64,000 nt of DNA from Candidatus Phytoplasma australiense (lineage in GTDB: Bacteria; Bacillota_I; Bacilli_A; Acholeplasmatales; Acholeplasmataceae), in NCBI GenBank assembly GCA_000069925.1, contig AM422018.1, positions 682,001-746,000 on the forward strand. Reading direction: 5' to 3'. The position numbers were made by a program, and so were the translations under genes. Under the pieces are notes generated by a model. The model saw only the letters and a program-made list of their open reading frames with translations. It made no database searches and had not been told where the DNA came from. This document shows, in pieces, positions 20,718-30,097 of this stretch. Every line of letters begins with the position of its first letter. Positions within the stretch are counted from its first letter, which is position 1.

Positions 20718-20719
20718 AC

Positions 20720-21230
20720 ATTAATTTCCTTAAATAATAATTTTTTTAATATAATGAAATAATGTTGAATCAGTTAATATAGTTTTTTTGTGTTGAATAT
20801 TTCATTTCTTAATTATAGCAAATTATTATTAAACTTTATTTTAATAAAAAAAATATTTATCTAGATTTGAGTCATTTTATAAATTATTATTGGATTTTTA
20901 CCATATTTAATATATTTTGTTATTGATAATAATGCACTATTCCGTGTTTTTAGTCATTTTTGTTTTAAAAAAACTTTAAAACTAAAATAAATAGATGGTT
21001 TCATATTCTTTCAAACTAACAAAAAAATCAATTAAACTAAAAAATGTTTAAGTTTTTTTCATAATTTGATAAATGCATGAGCTATTTTTTTAATTTTTTA
21101 ACCTTGATAATTATATATTGGAAAAAATTTCAAAAACATGCCCCAAAAAATAAATTTTAATTTAAGTTTTTTTATTCATTTGAAAAAATTTTAATTAGCA
21201 ATCTTTTTAAGTGGGGGTAAAATTATCTCA
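20720..21230. other. gap with IS-end relic
   Basis: No gene is seen. About 20946-21075 is a diverged copy of the tra5 IS 3' end at 53.83-53.95 kb (shared blocks include ATTTTTGTTTTAAAAAA and TTCATAT.CTTTCAAA). Confidence 0.55.
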
Positions 21231-21234
21231 AAAA

Positions 21235-21378
21235 AAGGAAACAAAAAAAGTAATATAAATTATATAAAAATTTAACTTATTAAAGGAAACAAAAAAAGTA
21301 ATATAAATTATATAAAAATTTAACTTATTAAAGGAAACAAAAAAAGTAATATAAATTATATAAAAATTTAACTTATTA
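21235..21378. repeat. 3 x 48-bp perfect tandem repeat
   Basis: Three identical 48-base units begin at 21235, 21283 and 21331. Each starts AAGGAAAC and ends AACTTATTA. They lie just beyond the secG terminator. The absence of any difference among units suggests recent amplification. Confidence 0.95.
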
Positions 21379-21412
21379 AAAAAAGCTAAACCTTAAAAAT
21401 TTAGCTTTTTTA
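21379..21412 (-). terminator. terminator after secG
   Basis: AGCTAAA and TTTAGCT arms flanked by A and T runs, at the end of secG. The symmetry lets it work in both directions. Confidence 0.8.
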
Positions 21413-21658
21413 TTATTTGATTGGTTTTAATTGCATATAAAGAGATAATCCTAAGCAAGATACAGTCAAAAGAGTAATAACGAAATTAAGAAAAAATCGT
21501 TCCCCTTTAATTTTGCGAGTTTGGCTAGAACCAAAAGAACCGCCACCCATAGAAATAAAATCATCGCTATCAGATAATAACAAAGCACTTAAAATAATTA
21601 AAACAGAAACGAAAGTCCAAATAGCTCTATTATTGACAACATCATTATAAAAATCCAT
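21413..21658 (-). CDS. secG: preprotein translocase subunit SecG
   Basis: 81 aa with two membrane segments (about 12-29 and 53-72) around a glycine-rich loop (MGGGSFGSSQTRKIKGERFF), the SecG pattern. It assists SecYE in protein export. The frame is open from 21676, but AAAGGAA lies seven bases before the ATG at 21658, which is taken as the start. It follows uvrD by 31 bases in the glnS-uvrD-secG set. Confidence 0.85.
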   Translation of the reverse strand: MDFYNDVVNNRAIWTFVSVLIILSALLLSDSDDFISMGGGSFGSSQTRKIKGERFFLNFVITLLTVSCLGLSLYMQLKPIK

Positions 21659-21689
21659 AATTACTTTTCCTTTCATTTATTAAATTTAA

Positions 21690-23831
21690 TTATATTTTTT
21701 GAAGATATTTGAACGAATTTTCAAACATTTTAGTTTTTTTGGGATTTACAAATTCAACAATTATATTGTTTCTTTCCAATTCTAAAACTATTCCCAAACC
21801 AAAAAGGTTATGTCTTACCTGATCGCCTTTTTGAAATGGTTTTTGCGTTTGCGAAAGAAAATAATTTTTTCTTGACCCAAAGCCCATTTCTTTAAAAAAT
21901 ACTGATGGTTCATGCGAAAAATTTTTTCCAAATAACATTCTTTGAGAAACGCCCGTTAAAAATAATTTTTCTTGTGCTCTTGTGACGGCAACATAAGTAA
22001 GTCGCCTTGATTCTTGTATATCATCTAAATCATCGAAAAATTCTTTTTCTAATCCCGCCAGAAAAACAACTTTAAACTCTAAACCTTTAACTTTATGAAT
22101 AGTTGCTAATTTAACACGATTGTTGGCTTTATTACCAGAAGAATTGTTGATTTTAGTTTCATTATTCAAAGATACTTCTTCTAAAAAATTATTTATTTTT
22201 TGTAAATTACTGCCTTGAAAACTTTCATCTATTTGATTTAAAATGGATTTTAATTCTTCTATAGCAACTAACGATGATTGCTCTTCGTTAGCTTTTTGAG
22301 GGTTTTTTTGAGTTTCAAGAGATATTTGATAAGAATATTGAGTTTTTTGATCAACATAAGTAATTATATCGCTCAATTTCTCAAATTCATTGTTTATTAT
22401 TTTATTATTCAACTCTTCAATCAAACAATAAAATTGATAAAGTTGTTTTTGAGTTTTGTCGCTAACAGGAATATCTTTGTAATCTTTTAAAATTTCAAAA
22501 AAGGAACGTTCTTTTTCTTGAACTATTTTTTCTAAACATGTTATAGTAATTTTTCCAATTTGTCTTTTGGGAACGTTAATAACTCGTCTTAAATAAAAAT
22601 CTTGCAAAGGGTTGACAGCTAAATGTAAATAAGCTAGGAAATCCTTGACTACTTTTTTTTGATAAAAAGATAAGTTTCCTAAAAACATATAAGGGATGCC
22701 TGCACTAATAAGGTATTTTTCCAAAAAATGTCCCAAAGAATTAACGCGGTATAAAATAGCAAAATCTCGATAATTATAATGATAAATTTGGACTAAATGT
22801 TTTATTTTTTGAACTATATATTGTGCCTCAATTCTGCTATCTACAAAAAAATGAGCGTTAACTTTAGTTCCTTTACCTTTGACGCTATTTAACTTTTTTT
22901 TAAAAGGATGATCTTTATTATAACTAATTAAGAGATTCGCTTTTTCTAAAATATTTTCAGAAGAACGATAATTTTGTTTAAGGACATATATTTGAGGATT
23001 AAATTTATTTAAAAATAATTGACTATTTCCAAAACAAGCACCTCTAAAAGAATAAATATTTTGATCAGGATCGCCCACAACAAAAATACAAGGATTTTTT
23101 TCAGTTAAAAAAGTTAAAATTTGATATTGATAAAAATCGGTATCTTGAAATTCATCCACTAAAATATATTGGAATTTTTTTTGCCAAAATTGTTTTATTT
23201 CTGGATATTCTTTTAATAATTGATAAGTATATAAAATTAAATCATTAAAATCAACTAAATTATTTTTTTGAAGATATTTTTGATATTGATTCTTAATTTT
23301 TACAATTAAAGGATTGTTGTTTTGAGTTGAGGTTTGTTGATGTTGCAAAAATTCGTTAGTCTTTTTTTTAAGTCTAAAAACTTCTTTCCTCAAATTATCG
23401 ATATTTTCTACCTTCTGGATATCAAAATTGACCTCTTTGGCAACTATCTTAAGGATTTGGTTGCATTCTTTATCATTTAAAATAATGAAATTTCTGTTAT
23501 AGTTAAAAGGCAAAATATTAATAAATTGCCTTAAAATACGGTTCCCTAAAGCATGAAAAGTCAAAATATTGACTCCTTTGCTTTTTTCTCCAATCATTTC
23601 CAAGATTTTGTTTTTCATTTGGTCAGCAGCTTTGTTAGTGAAAGTAAGTGCTAAAATGTTTTTGCTCAAAAAATTTTGTTTTTCAATTAAATAAGCAATT
23701 TTAGTAGTTAAAGTAGTCGTTTTGCCAGTTCCTGCACCAGCCAATAAATAAGTAGCCAAAGATTTGGAGGTAGCCGCTTCTACTTGATTTTTATTTAATT
23801 TTTTTAACCAACTATCTATTTTAGATGACAT
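21690..23831 (-). CDS. uvrD: UvrD/PcrA-type DNA helicase
   Basis: 713 aa superfamily 1 3'-5' helicase acting in repair and replication restart. Walker A is AGAGTGKT at 31-38, motif Ia is TFTNKAADQMK, Walker B is ILVDEFQDTD with Asp226-Glu227, motif III is VVGDPDQNIYSFRGA, and motifs V-VI include ATIHKVKGLEF and RRLTYVAVTRA. The C-terminal tail has the HxxFGxG-like part VRHNLFGLGIV found in PcrA. It begins 12 bases after glnS. Confidence 0.95.
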   Translation of the reverse strand: MSSKIDSWLKKLNKNQVEAATSKSLATYLLAGAGTGKTTTLTTKIAYLIEKQNFLSKNILALTFTNKAADQMKNKILEMIGEKSKGVNILTFHALGNRILRQFINILPFNYNRNFIILNDKECNQILKIVAKEVNFDIQKVENIDNLRKEVFRLKKKTNEFLQHQQTSTQNNNPLIVKIKNQYQKYLQKNNLVDFNDLILYTYQLLKEYPEIKQFWQKKFQYILVDEFQDTDFYQYQILTFLTEKNPCIFVVGDPDQNIYSFRGACFGNSQLFLNKFNPQIYVLKQNYRSSENILEKANLLISYNKDHPFKKKLNSVKGKGTKVNAHFFVDSRIEAQYIVQKIKHLVQIYHYNYRDFAILYRVNSLGHFLEKYLISAGIPYMFLGNLSFYQKKVVKDFLAYLHLAVNPLQDFYLRRVINVPKRQIGKITITCLEKIVQEKERSFFEILKDYKDIPVSDKTQKQLYQFYCLIEELNNKIINNEFEKLSDIITYVDQKTQYSYQISLETQKNPQKANEEQSSLVAIEELKSILNQIDESFQGSNLQKINNFLEEVSLNNETKINNSSGNKANNRVKLATIHKVKGLEFKVVFLAGLEKEFFDDLDDIQESRRLTYVAVTRAQEKLFLTGVSQRMLFGKNFSHEPSVFFKEMGFGSRKNYFLSQTQKPFQKGDQVRHNLFGLGIVLELERNNIIVEFVNPKKTKMFENSFKYLQKI

Positions 23832-23843
23832 TATTGAACCTTT

Positions 23844-25475
23844 TTATTTCAAATTACTTACTTTTAAACTTACTATTTTATTAAAATGTAATTTTTTATC
23901 TGCTTTTTTTTCTAAAACAAAAAAACCTTGTCTTAAAAATTGGATTGGGTTTTTAAGATTTTCAGCTTCTAAACTTTTTTCAACAAAACCTTTTTGGATT
24001 TGATAAGAATTGTGATTAAAAGAACCGTTTTCTGTTAAAAGTTCTTCAAATAAATGAAAATGAGCTTCTAAGGCTGTTGTACTTTCCACAAAATGAATAG
24101 TTCCGTTGGGCCTACGACCTTTAAAGCCACTACCGCTTTTGGTTTGAGGATCATAAGTTGCAATCACTTCAATAACTTCTCTTTGAACGTTTTTAACAAC
24201 ATCACAAGCTTTAATGAAATAAGCATGAAATAAACGTACTTCTTCACCTAAAACTAATCTTTTATATTGAGGGTCTGGCTTGACAAGGGAAAAATCATCT
24301 TTTTCAATATATAAATGACGGGAAAAATAAATTTCTCTTGTTTTTTCTTCATTGTGTTCTTTCGGAAAAAAAGGGGCCGTTAATTTTTCTATTTGATTTT
24401 CTGGATAATTAATAATAGTTACTTTTAAAGGATTTGTAATTGCCATCCTTGGAAAAGCTTGAGGACGCAAATCATTTCTAACGAATGCATCTAACATGTC
24501 TTTTTTGACCGTGGAATTAACTTTTGATAAACCTGTTTCTAAAATAAAATTTTTAATGGCTTGGGGCGTGTAGCCTTTTTTTCTGATTCCTGATAAAGTA
24601 GGCATGCGAGGGTCATCCCAACCAAAAACCTTTTTTTCTTCCACCAAACTTTTTAGATGTCTCTTACTCATTAAAGTTTGAGCTAAATTAAGTCTTCCAA
24701 ATTCAATTTGACGCGGAATATAAGAAACTTGAGTTTTTTGAATAACCCAATCATATAAAGGTCTGTGATCTTCAAATTCTAAAGAGCATAAAGAATGACT
24801 AATTTTTTCAAAAGAATCTTCTAAAGGATGAGCGTAATCATAAGTAGGGAAAATATGCCAATGTTTTTTGTTTAAAGTACGAGCTGAAAGAATGCGATAA
24901 AGAACAGGGTCTCTTAAATTAAGATTAGGACTTGACATGTCAATTTTGGCTCGCAAAACCTTACTGCCTTCAGCAAATTTTCCTTCTTTCATTTCGATAA
25001 AAAGTTTTTTGTTATCTTCTATGCTACGTTCGCGACAACGTGAATTTGTTCCTTTTTCTAATAAATTACCTCTTAATTTAGTAATCTCTTCAGCAGATAA
25101 ATCATCTACATAAGCGTGTCCTTGCTGAATCAAAAAAAGGGCTTTTTCAAACATTTGATCAAAATAATCAGAAGCAAACGTAATTTTATCAGGTTTATAA
25201 CCTAGCCATGTTATATCTTGCAAAATAGCATCAACATAAACTTGTTTTTCGTTGTTTGGGTTAGTGTCATCATAACGCAAATAAGTTTTACCGTTAAAAA
25301 ACTTAGCTAATTCAAAATTAATAATAATAGCTCTTGCGTGTCCTAAATGCAAAAATCCATTAGGTTCGGGCGGAAAACGTGTGATAATTTGTCTACATTT
25401 ATTTTCTTCTAAATCTTTTTGGATAATAGTTTTAATAAAATTAGAGTTTAGTTTTGTTTCTTTTAGTTTTTGCAT
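23844..25475 (-). CDS. glnS: glutaminyl-tRNA synthetase
   Basis: 543 aa class I synthetase that charges tRNA-Gln directly. The HIGH-type motif PPEPNGFLHLGHA lies at 35-47, YLRYDDTNP at about 65-73, and MSKRH (KMSKS loop) at 269-273. The block HPLEDSFEKISHSLCSLEFE is diagnostic of GlnRS rather than GluRS. The C-terminal anticodon-binding barrels end in VSLKVSNLK. It heads a leftward set with uvrD and secG. Confidence 0.94.
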   Translation of the reverse strand: MQKLKETKLNSNFIKTIIQKDLEENKCRQIITRFPPEPNGFLHLGHARAIIINFELAKFFNGKTYLRYDDTNPNNEKQVYVDAILQDITWLGYKPDKITFASDYFDQMFEKALFLIQQGHAYVDDLSAEEITKLRGNLLEKGTNSRCRERSIEDNKKLFIEMKEGKFAEGSKVLRAKIDMSSPNLNLRDPVLYRILSARTLNKKHWHIFPTYDYAHPLEDSFEKISHSLCSLEFEDHRPLYDWVIQKTQVSYIPRQIEFGRLNLAQTLMSKRHLKSLVEEKKVFGWDDPRMPTLSGIRKKGYTPQAIKNFILETGLSKVNSTVKKDMLDAFVRNDLRPQAFPRMAITNPLKVTIINYPENQIEKLTAPFFPKEHNEEKTREIYFSRHLYIEKDDFSLVKPDPQYKRLVLGEEVRLFHAYFIKACDVVKNVQREVIEVIATYDPQTKSGSGFKGRRPNGTIHFVESTTALEAHFHLFEELLTENGSFNHNSYQIQKGFVEKSLEAENLKNPIQFLRQGFFVLEKKADKKLHFNKIVSLKVSNLK

Positions 25476-25479
25476 ATTT

Positions 25480-25911
25480 ACAATCCTGTTTCTTTTTTTT
25501 AAATTTTAAAAATAATTTTTAAATAAAAAAACTCTATATAAATATTTTATCAAAGAAACTAAATAAATAAGAATCTTTTTGATTATCTTGTGAAAAAAAT
25601 GGTGGTTTTCAAATCATTTATTAAAATAGTTTGCCTGAAAAAAGCAAAAACAACCTTGCAACAAGTGGGTTTAAAAAAATTAACGATGCGAAATGATAAA
25701 TCATGATTGTTTGTGCAGTTTATTATTAATTATTTCATCTAAATAATTTTAAAATGTTTTTAAAAACTGGTAGCATTAGTTTTTTTCAATTATCACTAAT
25801 TGTTTTGATTATTTTTAATTATTGAATTTTTTATAATCTTCACAACTGCGCTGTTGTTTTTTTAGGTTTTTTGTTTTTGTTAAGTTTTTAATGTTATATT
25901 TATAAAAAGAG
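25480..25911. other. gap with repeated gene fragment
   Basis: No intact gene. About 25640-25682 resembles 28308-28350 (shared AAAAGCAAAAACAA.CTTGCA), so the two gaps share a remnant of the same lost gene. Confidence 0.5.
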
Positions 25912-25943
25912 ATAAAAAAAAGACTAACTTTTCAGTTAGTCTT
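25912..25943 (-). terminator. terminator after YitT-like gene
   Basis: A 10-bp perfect stem (AAGACTAACT with AGTTAGTCTT) followed on the minus strand by a run of T. Confidence 0.9.
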
Positions 25944-25957
25944 AATTTATTAATTAT

Positions 25958-26846
25958 TTAATATGAAAAAATATGGTGTGTAAAAAATAACATAAGCCCA
26001 ATACTAATTAAACCAATAAATATTTTCCAAAGGTTTTTTTTAGTTTTGATATCGTTCTTAACACAATCTAGATTAAGAATAGGCAAAGCAGCACAAAAAT
26101 CTTTAGTTAATAAAAAAAAGGTAGAATAACTGCCGAAAAAATAAAAAAGTGATTTTTGATGCTCAATTTTTCCGTCTACGCAATAAAAAGAATAAAAACT
26201 AAAAGATAAAATCAAAAGAATAAAATCTAGGGTCCAAAGTGAAAATAAATATATAATTGGAGCTTTAGTTTTATTTTTCATTCTTTTAACCAATATTTGC
26301 CCAAAAAGATCTAAACCTAAAAAAAACATTTTCCGATGGCATTAAAAAATACAGACCAAAAACAAAAAAAACAAAACCCATGGAGAAAGGTATAACATAA
26401 AGTAAATGTCCAAGCCCACAGCTTGTCAAATGAAATCCCTTTTCTCCTGCTTCTCGTCGTTGCAAAAAAACACTAAAAACTTTTCTTTGTGTTTCTCCTT
26501 GAAAAAAATAATTGAAAACAAGTAAAAATAAAATTAATAATAATGTTGTTCCCAAAGATTTTTTAATTGTATTAAAATCTAAGAAAAAGGCAGCTATTAA
26601 AAGACAAAGAAAAAGAAAAACACTTAAAATAAGAATTAATTTTAAGTTTGGGTTGTTATCCAAAAAAGGTATAATTTGGCCTAAAAAAACAGTTATTCCT
26701 TCGGTACCACCAGAAAAAATAAAGCCGTTTTCACCACCGTTTTTAATAAAACTAGTAAAAATAAAAAAATAAATAGCAAAAGCATATAAAAAAGTTCCTA
26801 AAAAAATCTTTAAAAAAAATTTCAAGTTATTTTTGAGATAATTCAT
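25958..26846 (-). pseudogene. YitT-like membrane protein, frameshifted
   Basis: Two overlapping frames make one gene. The first (26846-26286, 186 aa) has an N-terminal membrane segment and the YitT-like block FSGGTEGITVFLGQIIPF. The second (to 25958) carries two or three more membrane segments. The switch lies at an eight-base T run on the coding strand (26319-26326). Removing one T joins them as ...ENVF-LGLDLFGQIL... and gives about 295 aa, the usual YitT family length. YitT proteins are membrane proteins of poorly known function. The cause may be decay, sequencing error or slippage. Confidence 0.65.
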
Positions 26847-26854
26847 GATTTTTT

Positions 26855-27240
26855 ATTTTCGTTTTCCTTGGTATAATTGGATTTCATTGTTATTTTGTCT
26901 CTAATAACATTAACCCCAAATTGGGTAGTATTAGAAATATTGCGATTATAAGTATAATATTTTATACCATCTCTTTTGTTTCGATAAAGGTGATAAATTT
27001 CTACGTTATCCTCATCAATAAATTAATAATAAAGTCAATGCTTGTGTTTTCGATATCATTGTAAACATTGAAATTAATAAAAACTTATAATATTTGCATC
27101 ATCTATCGCTTTTTTCCATCTTTCAACTTCATGCCTAATCCTAAAGTTATTCATTTACCAAAAAATCCAAATAATTTTCCTCCTTTTTTTGCAACTGTTT
27201 TGGTTGTCGTTTTAGTGTGGTAATTTTTTTATTGATAATA
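26855..27240 (-). pseudogene. decayed ORF remnants
   Basis: On the minus strand a readable tail (DEDNVEIYHLYRNKRDGIKY and the following 36 residues) lies just upstream of the YitT-like gene. Upstream of that are several stops, then another end fragment (TVAKKGGKLFGFFGK). No family is recognised. Several stops and shifts make an intact product impossible. Confidence 0.4.
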
Positions 27241-30097
27241 AATGATAACATAATAATAAACTTTATCCATGATGCTATCTTTAATCAAATATTGTAACGT
27301 AATTTTTTATCATTTATCAGATGGTATTATAGCACATTTTAAAAATAAAAGTTAAAAATAAATTGTGTTTAATTTTGGATGTGTATAATTTGGAGTGCAA
27401 TTAGAAATAACCAAACAAATCACAGAAGCTTCCAGGAATATTACTAAATGAATTACTCCTAAAAAGACAATTAAAAGAAGACCATATATATCCTTATACA
27501 AGTAGTTTTTGATGGAATTTTTCCGGTTCATGATTTTTTCTAACATCATCAATATTTTTATTTTGATGCTAACAAAATATATAATCATTGTATTTAATAT
27601 TAAAGCACTAATTTAAAAAGTTTAAATGAAATTTAAAGAAATAATTTTTTGGCAAAATAGTTGTTTATTTAAGAAAAATACCATAATTAAACGGCATTTA
27701 ATAGTTTTCAATATTTGATTATTATTTACTAGCCCAAATTAAACTAAAAAATCGAAGGATTAATAATTTTTGACATGGCTTGAAATTTTTAATAGAAGTG
27801 TTTTTTTATAGTCACAAAATATAATTTAAAAAAAGCTTTTTTATTATTCCAATCCCCAATATTTTGGTTCATTTACTTTTAATTTTTTTGTTTATAATTC
27901 TTTTTTAGCGATTATAATATAAATGATTTCTTTTTTTAAAATGTTTTTTTAGAAAGTGGTGTAATATTTTTTTATGTTCAAAATAAGTAATTTATCCAAA
28001 CAAGTTTCTGAAAAAACTACTTTAAATAATTTTTTTAGTTTTCCAGAAGCTTGATTGGTTTTTTTAATAAAGTTGAGTCCCGTAAAGCAACTATTAAACC
28101 TTTTAGAATACAAGAAACCGACCATAAAGTGTTTAAGTTTATAATTACAAACTAGAATTATTTTATGATGTTGATTTAGGTTCCTATCGAAATTATTTTT
28201 TAGTTTTTTTCAAGAATATAATTTATTAAATATTATTAAATAGTTTAATTGTTTTTGCAAACATTCAAATAGCTTATAAGTTACAAGATAAACACCAAAT
28301 TCCTTCTAAAAGCAAAAACAATCTTGCAACAAGTTAATTTAAAAAAATTAGAAAAAGAACCTGATCAACTTTTCAGAAAAAAACTAAAATAAATTGCAAT
28401 CAAAAGATAATTGATGAAAGTTCCTAAAGTAATTTTGGCTAATCACTATTTAAAAACCTTGGTAAAAAAACGCTTATTTTGTTTTTTAATTTTTAAAAAA
28501 ATTTTCAAGAAAAATTAGTTATTGTAATATCTTGAGATATCAAAAGTGTTTTTCAATCAACATAATTATTAAATTATTCATGAAAACAGCGTTAAAGATT
28601 TAAATAAAAAAGTCTGGCAAAAATCCACAATCAAAAAAAAACTCAAACTAAAAACCATTATAACAAGACTCCAGTTGAGACTTTATTAGAACAAAAACTA
28701 ATTTTTTCAAGGTTTTGAAAAAGAAGGCTACTAATTTGACTTATAAAAGCAATCAAACCATGAATTTTTCGCCTTTCGGTTGCAATATTTTCAAAGAGCA
28801 AGCAACCAGTATGACTCAAAATCTTTTTCCAAACAATAAAAAACTTTTTATCCGCACTATTTTTAATAAAGGTATTTTTTTACTTTTCTTAAATACCACT
28901 ATTTCTTTTGTCTTCTTTATTTTAATATCAAAACTTTTATTAACATTAAGTCATTCGCATCCTTGCGAATGTTTTCTTTGACAATTAGAATAAGTTTTTA
29001 TTGAAGAAATAATTTTTTAGACATTTTTGTTTTAAAAAATATTCTTTAAAACTAACAAAAATAAATTAATTAAACTTAAAAAACTTCTAATTTGTTTTAG
29101 TATTTTGCTAATTTAAAAAGGTTTTTTATTATTCAAAGCTTTAAAATTAAGCTTTATTCCATTTTTAGGGTTTTTATTTATTTGCTTATATTTGCTTATT
29201 TTTTTAGGTATTATAATTTTAAACCCATTAGATAAAAAAACAATAACCTACTTCAAAAAAAATTATCAAGTTTCTTGCTGCGAGTATTTGTTTTGTCGCA
29301 TATTTTATTATTTGTGATATTGTCTTTCTTTTAGTTTTTTTCTGAATTATGTTGCAATTTTCACAACTAAAATTAATCAAACAAAACCTTTTAAAAATGA
29401 CTTATTATTGTTGTTAAAATATAAAAAAAATAACCCAAAAAAATAATTTGTGAATAATGTTTTTAATTTTTACAATATAGTTGATTTACTTTTTATAAAT
29501 TAAAGATGGTTTAAAAAAAAAAATTCAAAAAAACAACTGCGATTTTTTATTATTAAACAAAGAATTGAAAAGAGTTTTTGATAGGTGAAAAGCGAGTTAT
29601 TATTAGTTTTTTTAAACTTGATTTAAAAATTTATTACAAGAATTAAGAAAAACAAAAAACTATCTTGCAAAAAAGCTTCCTAAATTATTCAAAAAAAGCT
29701 GCTGCAACAACAAAAAATAGCCAATTTATTGAATTTGTTGAATTAAAAAACACTTATCCTTTATTTTTTTCTGTTATAATTCTTGTTATAAGGTATATAT
29801 AAATTATTAAATAGTAATTGAACTAAAACTCAATTAACTACACAAAAAAGTAGTTATGCAAACATTGAATATTTTTTTAAAAATTAAAAAATCAATAACA
29901 CAAATTTGGAAATTGCAAAAAAACTCTTTTGGAGCATCACTCATCAAATTAAAAAATTTATAATTTTTTTTCTTTTTTTAAAAGAAAGAAAAAGACTAAC
30001 TGAAAAAATGCTTCGGTTGTTAAATGTTAAATATTTACTTTTGTATAGTTTTTAGGTTTACAGTTCAAATTAGATTGAAAAGGAAATAATCAAACAA
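27241..30097. other. gene graveyard, no intact gene accepted
   Basis: About 2.9 kb of AT-rich sequence with only broken frames. A 78-codon frame (27352-27588, minus) has two hydrophobic stretches but no convincing start. Plus-strand fragments occur around 27975-28650. An 88-codon frame (28715-28981) runs through a terminator hairpin and is doubtful. About 29012-29110 is a relic of the tra5 IS end. Nothing could be identified. Confidence 0.5.
28952..28980 (+). terminator. isolated terminator hairpin
   Basis: CATTCGCA and TGCGAATG arms with a four-base loop, followed by TTTTCTTT. It suggests that a real gene, now decayed, once ended here on the plus strand. Confidence 0.7.

Noticed and set aside
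21235-21378. CRISPR array
   Set aside because: The 48-base units are directly abutting, with no spacers; it is a plain tandem repeat. No other CRISPR-like pattern was seen.
26300-26340. Programmed frameshift in the YitT-like gene
   Set aside because: The join needs a skipped T (+1) in a T8 run, with no known +1 signal; an indel or error is simpler.
27352-27588. 78-codon hydrophobic minus-strand frame
   Set aside because: Hydrophobic composition is expected from AT-rich DNA; no start signal and no family.
28715-28981. 88-codon frame
   Set aside because: It reads through a clear terminator hairpin and lacks a ribosome site; kept only as part of the decayed region.
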